A stretch of 30,829 bases of DNA from XYA12-FULL-58-9 sp001798605 (GTDB lineage: Bacteria; Myxococcota; XYA12-FULL-58-9), in NCBI GenBank assembly GCA_036736205.1, contig DAINMX010000062.1, positions 1-30,829 of the forward strand, given 5' to 3'. Every line of letters begins with the position of its first letter. Position 1 is the stretch's first letter. Below are positions 1 to 8,365 of the stretch, piece after piece. The notes under the pieces were generated by a model. That model was given only the letters and a program-made list of their open reading frames with translations. It did not search any database and had not been told where the DNA came from. The position numbers and the translations under genes are program-made.

Positions 1-888
1 CACGCCGCAGCGATCGGGCAGGAAACAAACGCCGGAGCTGCAGCAGCCACCAATGGCGAAACACTCATCGTCATCGGTGCAGTGGATGGTACACCAATAG
101 GTGGGAGGGTCGGTGAGCAGGCTCTGGCAGTGCTCGCCTTCGCTGCAGTCCTCCGGATGAACTAGACTACAACCCTTGCCAAAAGTGGCGCTGCCACACT
201 GACCGCGCACGCAGGCATCGGGCGCAGTGCAGTCGCCGCAAGAGCCGCCACATCCATCGTCGCCGCACTGTTTGCCGGTGCACAGGGGTACACAATCGCT
301 GCAACGACCATCGACACCGCAGGCCGAGCCGGAGGCGCACTCACCACAAGAGCCGCCACAACCATCGGGCCCGCAGATACGGCCCGCGCAGTTGGGAGTG
401 CACTCAAAACACTGTCCCCCGGCGCTACAATACTCGCCCTCGATGTCGCAGGTGCCGCAGGACCCACTGCAACCGTCACTGCCGCACTCGCGTCCAAAGC
501 AATCGGGGGTGCAGGTCACACAGCGGCCGTCCTTGCAGCCGGTGCTACCGCCACACTCGCCGCAGGTGCCACCACAGCCGTCACTGCCACAGACCTTACC
601 GATGCAATAGGCCGTACAACTCTGGCAGGTTCCAGCAATACAGGCGGTACCATCACCACAGGTGCCGCACTCGTCGCCACAGCCCGTGGGGCCGCAGGTA
701 CGGCCCGAGCAGGCGCAGGGATCTGCGGGGACGACACAAACGTGATTTTGGCATTCGAGGGCAGGCCCACAGGGATCTGGATCACACTCGTAATCGGGCT
801 TTGCGTTCTTGCCCTTGTCATCGTCACAGGCCGCCACAACCAGGAGAAACAGCGACGCCAAAAAGAGTTTTGTTGTTGCTTTTGCCAT
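1..888 (-). CDS. Cys-rich repeat lipoprotein (3' end outside the window)
   Basis: The minus-strand frame is open from an ATG at 888 to the left edge, giving 296 residues without a stop. The N-terminus is a lipoprotein signal: KLFLASLFLLVVAAC, with the lipidated Cys at residue 21 followed by DDD. The rest is very rich in Cys. It holds about four and a half copies of a unit of roughly 35 residues with the pattern C-x-x-x-C-x-G-K-x-C-G-x-D-G-C-G-G-x-C-G-x-C (residues 58-77, 91-112, 126-147, 163-184, 199-220), then a different Cys-rich tail. The even Cys spacing suggests many disulfides, so I infer an envelope or surface protein. No catalytic motif is visible. The next gene downstream of it in reading direction is not in the window; upstream on the same strand lies another Cys-rich lipoprotein, so the two may belong to one expanded surface-protein family. 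Function unknown. The frame and the lipobox are clear. Confidence 0.82.
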   Translation of the reverse strand, partial: MAKATTKLFLASLFLLVVAACDDDKGKNAKPDYECDPDPCGPALECQNHVCVVPADPCACSGRTCGPTGCGDECGTCGDGTACIAGTCQSCTAYCIGKVCGSDGCGGTCGECGGSTGCKDGRCVTCTPDCFGRECGSDGCSGSCGTCDIEGEYCSAGGQCFECTPNCAGRICGPDGCGGSCGECASGSACGVDGRCSDCVPLCTGKQCGDDGCGGSCGDCTAPDACVRGQCGSATFGKGCSLVHPEDCSEGEHCQSLLTDPPTYWCTIHCTDDDECFAIGGCCSSGVCFLPDRCGV

Positions 889-1006
889 GGGGCTGTTTTG
901 CCAGACAAAACACAATTACTCCAGTGTTTCTGTGGTCGTGTAGTCGTGTCGGTTGTGTCGAGGGTGTGGTTGTGGCGTTGTGCTCAATAGGCAACGGCAC
1001 TCAGTC

Positions 1007-1052
1007 AATACTCGGTCAGTACTCGATCTCAGTACTCGATCAGTATTGGATC
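1007..1052. repeat. Short degenerate direct repeats (TCAGTACTCGA-like)
   Basis: Four imperfect copies of an 11-15 base unit follow one another: TCAGTCAATACTCGG, TCAGTACTCGATC, TCAGTACTCGA and TCAGTATTGGA. The last copy overlaps the stop codon of the large Cys-rich lipoprotein gene. They lie between two genes transcribed on the minus strand. No T-run follows, so this is not an obvious terminator. It may simply be slipped-strand duplication. Confidence 0.5.
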
Positions 1053-4000
1053 GACAATGTCCAACTGTCGAGTGTGCCTTGATCGCTGCTGGAATCGTCA
1101 CCCACCCAAAGAGTCCAGGGGCCCGAGGCCGACGCGTCATCAAAACCCGACAGCGCTGCCTCAGGCCGATAGGAACCGGTAAATGGCGGGGTGCCGTTCA
1201 TGATCGACAGGAGCGCCTCATCATCAAACACCGTTCGGGTGTAGTTGCTACCGCTTGAGCCGTTGTCATCAGAAAGGCGCACGCACACACCGCCGTGCTT
1301 GATGTAGATGTCGAGATCTCCGACGTAGGTGTGAGTGATGTTGAGCTCGACGTTAACGTCAACAGCGGTCACATCCTCAGAAACATCAAGAGTGGAGCTG
1401 ACGGCACCGACAGCCCCGCAGCCATCCGTTGCCCCCACGTAGTCGGGAATCTGCATCGGGGGAGCCAACGCTGCGGTGTAGGTTAACATGCTCAGCGGAG
1501 TAGCAGACACCTCCTCCGAAGCAGGACCTTCCCCAACCGCATTGGTTGCGGTGAGCACATAGAAGTAGGTGGTGTGATTGGTCCGACCCAGGTGGGTGTA
1601 CGGTGATGTAACGTCCACCAAGGGTGTACCGGTCAGTGGGGTCACCCCAGACGTTTCGCCGAAGTACAGGGTGTAGCGGTCAACGGGGATGGGCGCTGCA
1701 TCCCACGACAGAACCACTTCACCGTCGCCCGGATCAGCCGCGAGCCCCGTTGGCGGTGGCGGCGCGGCGGGACCATCGGCGTAGCTGATCTCGACCCACC
1801 AACGATGCAGCATGCCAAGGTCGCCACGCGCGTCGTCACCGACGTACAGGGTCCAAACGCCATCCATGGCCAGATTGGTGAGCGGGAACAACGGCTGCTC
1901 AGGGGCATAGGTACCCGCGAATGGGGCATTGCCGCTAACAATCGAAACAGACGCTTGGTCGTCGAAGAGCGTCTCGAGATAACTGTTGCCACTTCCACCA
2001 TTGTCCGTGCTGAGGTTGAAGCACAGGGAAGCACCGTGATTGTCAAAGCCGAGATAGATGTCGACATCATTGTCATAGGAGTGGGTGATGTCGACACCCA
2101 CGTTGACGTCGTGGATGAAATCGGTGCGACTCACCGTGATTGCGCTGCTGAGCATGGTGGCACCGCCACACGACGTGGTGATACCGTCAGGGACTGCCGT
2201 GCCAACCATGGCCACGTGGGTCTCCACTCCCGTTGTGCAGCTCGCAGCACAATCACCACCGTCATCACATGCCTCTGTTCCCTCGACAACACCGTTGCCG
2301 CACTGCTGGGTTCCCAAGCAATCGGGGGTGCAGTACTCCGAGCCGCTGATGGTGCCGTTGTCGGCGCCATGGTCGCAAACCTCAGACCCCTCCATGACCT
2401 CGTTGCCACAATGTTGCAAAACCAGGCAATCGGCGCAGAGCCCTTCGCGGCCCGTTTCATTGTCATCACAAACCTCGGTACCCACAACTTGGCCGTCGCC
2501 ACACTCTTGCCAACCAGAACAATCGTCGATGCACAGCCCGTCCCCCTCACCAACGCCGTCGTCACACGACTCCGTGCCCTCGGGGGTGGTGTTGCCGCAG
2601 AGCTGGGTGCCTTGACAGTCGTCCGTACAGAAGGTCACCGTCGTGCTCACTGTCCCGTTGTCACTGCCGTCATCACAGACTTCGGTCCCCTGAGGGTTAT
2701 CATCGCCACAGTCCTGCCAACCAGAACAATCATTCAAGCAATAATCCTCGCCCTCCGTGGGCCCATCATCACAGACCTCGGTGCCCTCGGCAGCGTAGTC
2801 GCCACAGGTCTGGTAACCACCGCAATTGTCTAAACACCTACCCTCGCCCTCGCCGATGCCATCGTCACACGGCTCAGTGCCTTCGGTCTCGTTGTCACCG
2901 CAGAACTGAATGCCCGAACAATCATCGAGGCAAAGATTGTCTCCCTGACCCATCCCGTCGTCGCAGGCTTCTGTGCCCTCGGCGTTTCCATCGCCACAGC
3001 TTTGGTAACCAGTGCAATCATCGAGGCAATGGCCCTCACCCTCGCCAACACCGTCATCACACGACTCAGAACCTTCGGCAACGTCATCGCCGCAGTGCTG
3101 ATAACCGGAGCAATCGTCAAGACAGGCACCCTCACCCACGCCAACGCCGTCGTCACAATATTCGGTCCCCTCCGCAGAGCCGTTGTTGCATTGCTGCCAG
3201 CCTGAACAATCGTCGAGGCAATGGCCCTCACCCTCGCCGGCACCATCGTCACACGTCTCCGTGCCCTCGCGCACACTGTCGCCGCAGGTCTGTATGCCGG
3301 AGCAATCATCGAGGCATTTGCCCTGCCCTTCGCCAACACCGTCGTCACACGTCTCAGTGCCCTCGCGCACACTGTCGCCGCAGGTCTGTATGCCGGAGCA
3401 ATCGTCGAGGCATCGCCCCTGTGCTTCCCCAGGACCGTCGTCGCATGGCTCGGTACCCTCGCGAATGTTGTTGCCGCATAACTGCGTGCCATTGCAGCTC
3501 GGGGTACAGTAGGCTTGGGTGGTGCTGATGGTGCCATTGGCTGCGCCGTTGTCACAGGTTTCGGTGCCACTGCGATTGCCATCGCCACAACCCTGGACGG
3601 CGGAACAATCGTCGAGACATCGGCCCTCCCCTTCCCCAGGGCCGTCGTCGCATCCCTCGGCACCCGTACGAATGGCATCACCGCAGTAGGCACACTCCGA
3701 ACTGTCGAGTGTACATATCTCTGTACAAGTAAGGTCACCGCTGTCAAAGCCGAGGCCACCGCACGATTGCCCACGCAACTCGAAACCCTCACAAACCTCG
3801 AGAGTGTCGAGGGAGCCGTTGTTGCATGATTCCAACACCAAACAGGAGTTTGTGGCGACCAAACACTCGCTGGTACAGCTCAACTCACCGGAGGCATAAC
3901 CGAGCTCACGACAGGTCGGGTTATCGCTGGCAGTGGGATCGCAGGTTTCCCAAAAATCCCGTACCCCATTGCCGCACAGGTCATGGACTGTGATGTGTGT

Positions 4001-4129
4001 ATCGCCGCCGCCGGCCGTGTCACCCTGATCCCGCACAGGGCGTCGGTAAGTCCTACCGGTGTCATCGCCACCACAGGCTGTGATCAAACAGGACAGGCCA
4101 AGGACGCTGAGTTGTCGACAAAGTTGCAT
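1040..4129 (-). CDS. Large lipoprotein: 15 DUF4215-type Cys-rich repeats, P domain, Fn3, P domain
   Basis: Start: GTG 4135, ATG 4132 and ATG 4129 are in frame. AGGAG at 4135-4139 sits 5 bases from ATG 4129, so I use that (1029 residues). The signal peptide ends in a lipobox, LITAC, lipidated Cys at residue 19. After an irregular Cys-rich stretch come 15 repeats (residues about 149-635), mostly 32 long, of the form CGDxxxEGTExCDDGxGEGxGxCLDDCSGxQ. This matches the myxococcus Cys-rich repeat family (DUF4215), whose acidic DDG segments suggest calcium binding (inference). Then follow a proprotein-convertase P domain (about 640-785; VDIYLGF, WTLYVGDD), a fibronectin type III domain (about 790-878) and a second P domain (about 883-1029; LDIYIKHGG, WTLWVGDD). 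There is no protease domain, so it is probably a surface-anchored adhesion or scaffold protein. P domains usually accompany subtilisin-like proteases; two of them on a non-catalytic protein is notable. Confidence 0.9.
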   Translation of the reverse strand: MQLCRQLSVLGLSCLITACGGDDTGRTYRRPVRDQGDTAGGGDTHITVHDLCGNGVRDFWETCDPTASDNPTCRELGYASGELSCTSECLVATNSCLVLESCNNGSLDTLEVCEGFELRGQSCGGLGFDSGDLTCTEICTLDSSECAYCGDAIRTGAEGCDDGPGEGEGRCLDDCSAVQGCGDGNRSGTETCDNGAANGTISTTQAYCTPSCNGTQLCGNNIREGTEPCDDGPGEAQGRCLDDCSGIQTCGDSVREGTETCDDGVGEGQGKCLDDCSGIQTCGDSVREGTETCDDGAGEGEGHCLDDCSGWQQCNNGSAEGTEYCDDGVGVGEGACLDDCSGYQHCGDDVAEGSESCDDGVGEGEGHCLDDCTGYQSCGDGNAEGTEACDDGMGQGDNLCLDDCSGIQFCGDNETEGTEPCDDGIGEGEGRCLDNCGGYQTCGDYAAEGTEVCDDGPTEGEDYCLNDCSGWQDCGDDNPQGTEVCDDGSDNGTVSTTVTFCTDDCQGTQLCGNTTPEGTESCDDGVGEGDGLCIDDCSGWQECGDGQVVGTEVCDDNETGREGLCADCLVLQHCGNEVMEGSEVCDHGADNGTISGSEYCTPDCLGTQQCGNGVVEGTEACDDGGDCAASCTTGVETHVAMVGTAVPDGITTSCGGATMLSSAITVSRTDFIHDVNVGVDITHSYDNDVDIYLGFDNHGASLCFNLSTDNGGSGNSYLETLFDDQASVSIVSGNAPFAGTYAPEQPLFPLTNLAMDGVWTLYVGDDARGDLGMLHRWWVEISYADGPAAPPPPTGLAADPGDGEVVLSWDAAPIPVDRYTLYFGETSGVTPLTGTPLVDVTSPYTHLGRTNHTTYFYVLTATNAVGEGPASEEVSATPLSMLTYTAALAPPMQIPDYVGATDGCGAVGAVSSTLDVSEDVTAVDVNVELNITHTYVGDLDIYIKHGGVCVRLSDDNGSSGSNYTRTVFDDEALLSIMNGTPPFTGSYRPEAALSGFDDASASGPWTLWVGDDSSSDQGTLDSWTLSIQY
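3191..3382 (-). repeat. Two adjacent, nearly identical 96-base repeat units inside the Cys-rich gene
   Basis: Two consecutive 96-base units both encode CGDSVREGTETCDDG followed by GEG and CLDDCSG. A block of more than 50 bases, seen at about 3251-3308 and again at about 3347-3404, is almost unchanged, whereas other units in the gene have diverged. This points to recent unit duplication or gene conversion in the array. Confidence 0.8.
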
Positions 4130-4134
4130 CATCA

Positions 4135-4139
4135 CTCCT
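4135..4139 (-). promoter_or_regulatory. Ribosome binding site AGGAG that decides the start of the Cys-rich lipoprotein
   Basis: On the minus strand the sequence reads CAGGAGTGATGATGCAA. The spacing from AGGAG is 5 bases to the second ATG (4129), 2 to the first ATG (4132) and none to the GTG (4135), which overlaps the site. The second ATG is therefore the best start. Confidence 0.7.
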
Positions 4140-4259
4140 GATGCAGGTTGCGAGTTGCACCTGCGGCCAACCAGTCATTCGCTTGCAGCGGTGGTCAGTG
4201 TGTCCTGTGGGCACCTGCATGTAAATGACAAATGTCCTTTGGTGTACTGTGTGTTGCAT

Positions 4260-4850
4260 CTAGTAATCCAAAGCCCGCTCGATGGCAGCAAAAACTTCGC
4301 CAACCGATGCGCTGGCACGCCGAAGGCGCAAAACACTCCAACCAACAAACACCAGTAGTAGAACAAACAAAACAGCCGCAAGTATGAACGACTGGCGCTG
4401 TACGAAGACGCTGGCCGCCGCATCAGGCCATGCACTGCGCACGACCAGCAAGATGGCGAAGGAGGCCACCCCAATCAACAGCGAGACCCGCAGCAGTCGA
4501 CCCATGTGTTGGGCCGCGGGTCGCAACCGCAGAACGATGCGCTCGCGCAGCTCCTCGACGTAGCGCTGACGTTGGTGCAGCTTCTTCGGCAGGGATGCTG
4601 CCCAGTTGACTGCCTTGAGCTCCGCCCACTCTTTCTCCACCGCAGCCATGAGCGCGTGCAACCACACCACAACCACGACCTCTCCCACCGCAAGTGGCAA
4701 CAAGCCTGGCCAACCCAAAACAGGCACCAACGCCGCCGTCATGATGACAGCAATCAACACGACGCCTGCAGGTGACAGTATGAACGCACGCCAACTTGCG
4801 GCCACTGTCCCCGTTTTGTCCTGCGCCCTCGTTTCTGATGTGTCAGCCAT
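4260..4850 (-). CDS. Uncharacterised inner-membrane protein with four predicted helices
   Basis: A 196-residue protein with two hydrophobic hairpins (about residues 27-46 and 49-69, then 119-138 and 154-175). They are separated by a charged, probably cytoplasmic segment (about 71-118: EKEWAELK, KKLHQRQRYVEELRERI) likely to be helical or coiled. The N-terminal 20 residues are polar. I recognise no family motif or catalytic residue. The start at ATG 4850 lacks a clear Shine-Dalgarno sequence, but no better ATG lies upstream in frame. It is followed 130 bases downstream by the large Cys-rich lipoprotein on the same strand, and preceded 63 bases upstream by the secreted protein ending at 4914, so the three could be co-transcribed. 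An envelope role is only an inference from topology and neighbours. Confidence 0.75.
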   Translation of the reverse strand: MADTSETRAQDKTGTVAASWRAFILSPAGVVLIAVIMTAALVPVLGWPGLLPLAVGEVVVVVWLHALMAAVEKEWAELKAVNWAASLPKKLHQRQRYVEELRERIVLRLRPAAQHMGRLLRVSLLIGVASFAILLVVRSAWPDAAASVFVQRQSFILAAVLFVLLLVFVGWSVLRLRRASASVGEVFAAIERALDY

Positions 4851-4913
4851 CGTTAATGACCATGTTGTATGGCATGCCAGACTCTCTGGCTATTTTGTCA
4901 GCTCGGTCTTCAA

Positions 4914-6032
4914 TTACTTCACGGTCATCTTAAGCTTTGAACGGTTGGTTATCTTCATCATGCCGGCCACGTCAATCGTGGTGCTCAGGGTTCCCTCGAG
5001 GCTGTCGAGCATACCCTTGGCCACATTGAAGTCGGTGTGGAAATCACCGTTCATTTGCATTTGCGGCGCGCCACCCGCACCACCTGCGCCACCCGGTGCA
5101 CCACTTGGTGCCGGCGCACCGAGGCCACCGCCCATGCCTGGCATCCCCATGCCTGGCATACCACCCATTCCTGGCATGGCGGGCATCGCGTCCTCATCAT
5201 CGTTCCCCTCCCCTTCGCCCATGTCATCGTCTGCATCATCCTGCGCCGCGGTAGCCACAGCCCCCGTTTCCATCTTGGTCTCGACCTTGGTGCGCAATTT
5301 GGCGCGGGCCGGGCTGAGCTCCACAATGGTGATGTTCACCTCGACGGACGCCATGCCAGGCATGTCCATCCTCACGTCGGCACCCGAGTCCACTGAACCG
5401 TCAGGCAGTCGCAACATTTCGAGGAATTGGGTGGGCAAGACGTCGACCTTGGTGGCGTCTTGTTTGACCGCTACTTTCTTCTTTTTCTTGGCCACCTTCT
5501 TGGTGGTATAACCGCCGGAAAGGGCACCCGTTTTGGGGTCAAACTGGGCGTAGACTGTCACCTCCTCACCGTCCACTCGGGCACTGCTTGAGGCGCTGTT
5601 GGGACCCATCTTACTGGAGACGAGAAGGTTGTCTCCCTCGTCGTTGATGACCAGATAGACGATCTCCTTGAACTTGAAACGGCCCTTCCGATCGATCTCG
5701 ACCAGGCTCTTGAGGGCACCTTTGGGAATGTCGTCGAGGCCAGCCATCTTGCGGCCGTCAGCGGTCTCCACCGAGAAGCGCTCGATGGCGAGGGTACCGG
5801 AGGCAACGCCCTTGCTGACACCATCGATTTTCAAGGCAAACTCACTATGGGTGTTGAAAGTCTGCTCGACATTCATCATCCCCTGCATGCTCACCACGTC
5901 GTTCGAGCTGGCGTCAAATCGATAGATGCTGCCCTTCTTCCACTGGTAGTTGAGCTCGACTGCCGCCGCGGTGTTACTGAACAACACGACCAAACCAACG
6001 AAAAGAAAACCGAAGACGCGATACTGGACCAT
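4914..6032 (-). CDS. Secreted beta-rich protein with Met/Gly/Ala low-complexity insert
   Basis: The frame is open further upstream, to 6236, but the signal peptide begins at ATG 6032 (MVQYRVFGFLFVGLVVLFSN, cleavage probably near residue 24). GGGAGAG lies a suitable distance upstream, so I use that start (372 residues). Alternating hydrophobic/polar segments over residues 25-250 suggest a beta-sheet fold. A basic AKKKKK run sits at 181-186. Residues 263-282 are strongly acidic and 283-327 are built of PGMGGMPGM-like and GAPGGAGGAG-like words. The C-terminus (330-372) returns to ordinary sequence. It resembles secreted proteins of unknown function seen in Planctomycetes and deltaproteobacteria (DUF6263-like), but I cannot confirm the family. 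The gene is divergent from tyrA, with an inverted repeat between them. Periplasmic or exported location is inferred from the signal peptide; function unknown. Confidence 0.8.
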   Translation of the reverse strand: MVQYRVFGFLFVGLVVLFSNTAAAVELNYQWKKGSIYRFDASSNDVVSMQGMMNVEQTFNTHSEFALKIDGVSKGVASGTLAIERFSVETADGRKMAGLDDIPKGALKSLVEIDRKGRFKFKEIVYLVINDEGDNLLVSSKMGPNSASSSARVDGEEVTVYAQFDPKTGALSGGYTTKKVAKKKKKVAVKQDATKVDVLPTQFLEMLRLPDGSVDSGADVRMDMPGMASVEVNITIVELSPARAKLRTKVETKMETGAVATAAQDDADDDMGEGEGNDDEDAMPAMPGMGGMPGMGMPGMGGGLGAPAPSGAPGGAGGAGGAPQMQMNGDFHTDFNVAKGMLDSLEGTLSTTIDVAGMMKITNRSKLKMTVK

Positions 6033-6081
6033 TGGATTCTCTCCCGAAAACCTATTGCGTGAAGTCTCACCGTCCAATACT

Positions 6082-6098
6082 CCAAAAATCAATTTTGG
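6082..6098. promoter_or_regulatory. Inverted repeat CCAAAA-N5-TTTTGG in a divergent intergenic region
   Basis: A perfect 6-base dyad with a 5-base centre lies between the divergent secreted-protein gene (start 6032) and tyrA (start 6161). The position suits an operator acting on either promoter, but no regulator is assigned. Confidence 0.4.
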
Positions 6099-6160
6099 GT
6101 TAGGAAGAATTGCAGGATGAGGTTTTCTCTGCGGGCAGGAACGTGTTACGCAACGCGAGC

Positions 6161-7225
6161 ATGAATCCACAGAGCATCGGTATCGTCGGTTACGGGAGAT
6201 TTGGCCGCACCCTGGCAGAGTTGTGCACTGAGGCAAGACTTAGTTTTTGCGCCTACGACACGGCCGGCGAAATCCCCTCCATTATACGTTGTGATTCCCT
6301 GGCGGAGGTCGCACAGCGGGCCATCGCTATTGTACTCGCGGTACCTGTGCACACCGTGCCTGAGGTCCTAACGCAATTGCGGCCCTACCTTCGGGCCGAC
6401 AGTCATTGGGTCATGGATGTTGGCAGCGTCAAGCTGCGTCCAATCGAGTGGATGACCGCGGCGCTCGGCGGTGACATTCCTTGGGTGGCCACTCACCCCT
6501 TGTTCGGTCCAAACAGCCTTGCCCGCGGCGAGCCCCTGAAAGCCGTCGTCTGCCCTAACGACCTTCATCCCGACGCCGAGGCCAAAGCGATTGCCTTGTT
6601 CGAATCATTTGGTTGCGAGATTGTACGTCAAGACCCAGAGGAACACGATCGGGCCATGGCCAAAAGCCATGCCATCGCATTCTTCATCGCCAAGGGTTTG
6701 CTTGACGCCGGCGCGGATTTTGATAACCGATTCACCCCACCTTCCTTTCAGTCGATGCGTAACACCGTTGACGCTGTGCGCGCTGATGCTGGGCATCTCT
6801 TATTGACACTGCACCGCGAGAATCCCTTTGCTCCCGCAGCGCGATTGCGTTTTGTGCAGGCTCTGCAGGATCTGAACGCAACGCTTTCTGCGTACGAGGC
6901 GGAACCAGCAGATTCATCTCCACAACCTGGCGAGCCAACCATCCCCGAATCACCACGACACGACTCCGACCTCAAACAAACCCGTAATCACATCGATGAA
7001 CTCGACATGGAGCTTGTTGCCCTCTTGGCGCGGCGGGCTCAATTGTCACGACGTGCGGGCAGAGCCAAAGTCGGGCGTCCGGTGCGGGATCCACTTCGGG
7101 AGACAGAGCTACTGAAGAGTCGGCGCCAATGGGCAGACGACGCCGGGTTGAATCCAGACAATATGGAAGAGATATTCCAGGCAGTGTTGCGTATGTCGCG
7201 GCAAGTCCAAGTCGACATGCGCTGA
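6161..7225 (+). CDS. tyrA: Prephenate dehydrogenase with C-terminal chorismate mutase (TyrA-AroQ fusion)
   Basis: A 354-residue bifunctional enzyme for tyrosine synthesis. Chorismate mutase turns chorismate into prephenate, and the dehydrogenase oxidatively decarboxylates it to 4-hydroxyphenylpyruvate with NAD(P). The dehydrogenase comes first: Rossmann motif GYGRFG at residues 10-15, DVGSVK at 86-91 (the conserved Ser and Lys), THPLFGP at 111-117 with the catalytic His 112, and a helical dimerisation region at 165-245 (KSHAIAFFIAKGL). A Pro/Ser-rich linker (about 250-268) leads to an AroQ-type mutase at 270-350 with RNHIDELD, LLARR, K303 and DPLRE. In the E. coli T-protein the mutase is N-terminal, so the domain order here is reversed. 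The frame extends up to a TTG at 6110 after AGGAAG, but ATG 6161 places the Rossmann motif at the usual distance. No ACT domain is present, so feedback control by that route is not evident. Confidence 0.93.
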   Translation: MNPQSIGIVGYGRFGRTLAELCTEARLSFCAYDTAGEIPSIIRCDSLAEVAQRAIAIVLAVPVHTVPEVLTQLRPYLRADSHWVMDVGSVKLRPIEWMTAALGGDIPWVATHPLFGPNSLARGEPLKAVVCPNDLHPDAEAKAIALFESFGCEIVRQDPEEHDRAMAKSHAIAFFIAKGLLDAGADFDNRFTPPSFQSMRNTVDAVRADAGHLLLTLHRENPFAPAARLRFVQALQDLNATLSAYEAEPADSSPQPGEPTIPESPRHDSDLKQTRNHIDELDMELVALLARRAQLSRRAGRAKVGRPVRDPLRETELLKSRRQWADDAGLNPDNMEEIFQAVLRMSRQVQVDMR

Positions 7226-7259
7226 AACTTCATGAACGTCGCCCACAGGGCCGTGTCGC

Positions 7260-8177
7260 TCAACCAACGTCGGTGGAATCGTCGTTAGGCTCGGTCAACA
7301 AGAGTGTGCCACCAGAAGCAATGCGAATCTTGCCGTCAGATGGTTCAGCCACCGCCACATCGCCATACTCGAGAGTGACATCACCCTTTTCTGTGGCCAG
7401 TCCAACCGCACCCGAGTGCGCCACCAGGACCCGCAACGGTCCGGCGGGGAGCTCAAGGCCGCCGCGCACGTACCGCATAACATAGCAGGGACCAATGACC
7501 TCCTGGCGCTGCGCCTTGGGTGTGCCGGCTCGTTCGAAATGCACAGCCTTGATCGCTTGATCAAGGTGTATCTCCCGCGGCTCGCCATCGAGTCCCACGC
7601 GGCCCCAGTCATAAACGCGATAAGTGGTATCCGAAGGTTGTTGAACTTCGAGAACCACAAAACCAGCACCCATGGCGTGCAGCGTACCAGCAGGGATGTG
7701 AAACATATCCCCCACGCGCGGTGCCACTTCATACAGCCATTTGTGAACGGTACCACCCAATGCTGCCTGACGTAAGGTTGCCGGATCGATTCCGGGATAA
7801 TGGCCGAGCAGAAGTGTCGCACCTGGCTCTGTGTGCGCGACGAACCAGCTCTCCGTTTTCGGTTGCGCACCCTCGACGTTTTCGCAGGCGCTCTCATCGG
7901 GATGAACCTGCACCGAGAGTTTGTTTTCACTGTTTAGCCATTTGAGAAGAAAGGGGAATGCCCCCTTTGCCGATCCGCCCATGGCTCCCGCGCGCCAAAG
8001 CTCACCAAGCGTCTTGCCCATGTGGGGACCTTGGGCGACGCAGCTCTTATGGTTTTCGAGGTCGACCAGCTCCCAGGATTCCCCAACTGGCCCATCCGGC
8101 AAAGTCCGACCAAACTCGTCTTCTAGCCTCCGGCCTCCCCAAGGGACCATTTTGTATTCGGGCTCAAACCGCAACAT
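7260..8177 (-). CDS. manA: Class I mannose-6-phosphate isomerase (cupin type)
   Basis: A 305-residue zinc enzyme that interconverts fructose-6-phosphate and mannose-6-phosphate, feeding GDP-mannose and polysaccharide synthesis. The family signature is complete: QVHPDE at residues 90-95 and KTE at 107-109 supply Gln, His and Glu ligands. HIPAGTLHAMGAG at 160-172 supplies the last His (167), and TYRVYDWGR at 185-193 is the typical active-site strand. The length matches the short bacterial form (about 315 residues in Bacillus) rather than the 390-residue enteric form. The gene is convergent with tyrA (34 bases between the stops) and lies 188 bases downstream of the hydrolase gene on the same strand. 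A 10-bp hairpin sits in that leader. The link to the glycosyl transferase at 15231 is only by pathway, not by operon. Confidence 0.95.
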   Translation of the reverse strand: MLRFEPEYKMVPWGGRRLEDEFGRTLPDGPVGESWELVDLENHKSCVAQGPHMGKTLGELWRAGAMGGSAKGAFPFLLKWLNSENKLSVQVHPDESACENVEGAQPKTESWFVAHTEPGATLLLGHYPGIDPATLRQAALGGTVHKWLYEVAPRVGDMFHIPAGTLHAMGAGFVVLEVQQPSDTTYRVYDWGRVGLDGEPREIHLDQAIKAVHFERAGTPKAQRQEVIGPCYVMRYVRGGLELPAGPLRVLVAHSGAVGLATEKGDVTLEYGDVAVAEPSDGKIRIASGGTLLLTEPNDDSTDVG

Positions 8178-8214
8178 TGCCAGATACCTAAACTATGGTT
8201 GTTTCAACGTAACC

Positions 8215-8241
8215 CAACGACTCGATGCCGAGGGTTCGTTG
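8215..8241 (-). promoter_or_regulatory. Hairpin in the leader upstream of manA
   Basis: On the plus strand CAACGACTCG pairs with CGAG(GGT)TCGTTG around an ATGC loop: ten base pairs with a 3-base bulge. It lies between the hydrolase stop (8366) and the manA start (8177), both on the minus strand. No U-run follows in either direction, so an intrinsic terminator is doubtful; a leader or processing structure is possible. Confidence 0.4.
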
Positions 8242-8365
8242 CAGCTCAGAATACCGTGTTTCTAGTGCGACTGTGCGGCGCAAGCAAGCACCATGCTGAG
8301 CCCCATCTTATCCAAGGGCCTGCATGGAATTTGGCAACTCCCATGGAGGCATGGGCGTCCGTGCC

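Noticed and set aside
1805..2833. Long plus-strand open frame of 342 codons opposite the Cys-rich lipoprotein gene
   Set aside because: It is rich in Ala, Val and Thr because it reads the repeat gene on the wrong strand; no signal, family motif or ribosome site. The repeats lack stops in several frames.
3191..3382. Regular near-identical repeats that might suggest a CRISPR array
   Set aside because: They are contiguous 96-base coding units in frame with the lipoprotein, without unique spacers.
4606..5511. Plus-strand frame of 301 codons
   Set aside because: Opposite to the secreted protein and the membrane protein, both of which have better composition, signal peptide or helices; the Pro/Gly runs are the reverse of the Met/Gly insert.
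8213..8250. GGTTCG and surrounding pairing resembling a tRNA T-arm
   Set aside because: No acceptor, D or anticodon arm can be drawn on either strand; it is explained by the hairpin at 8215-8241.
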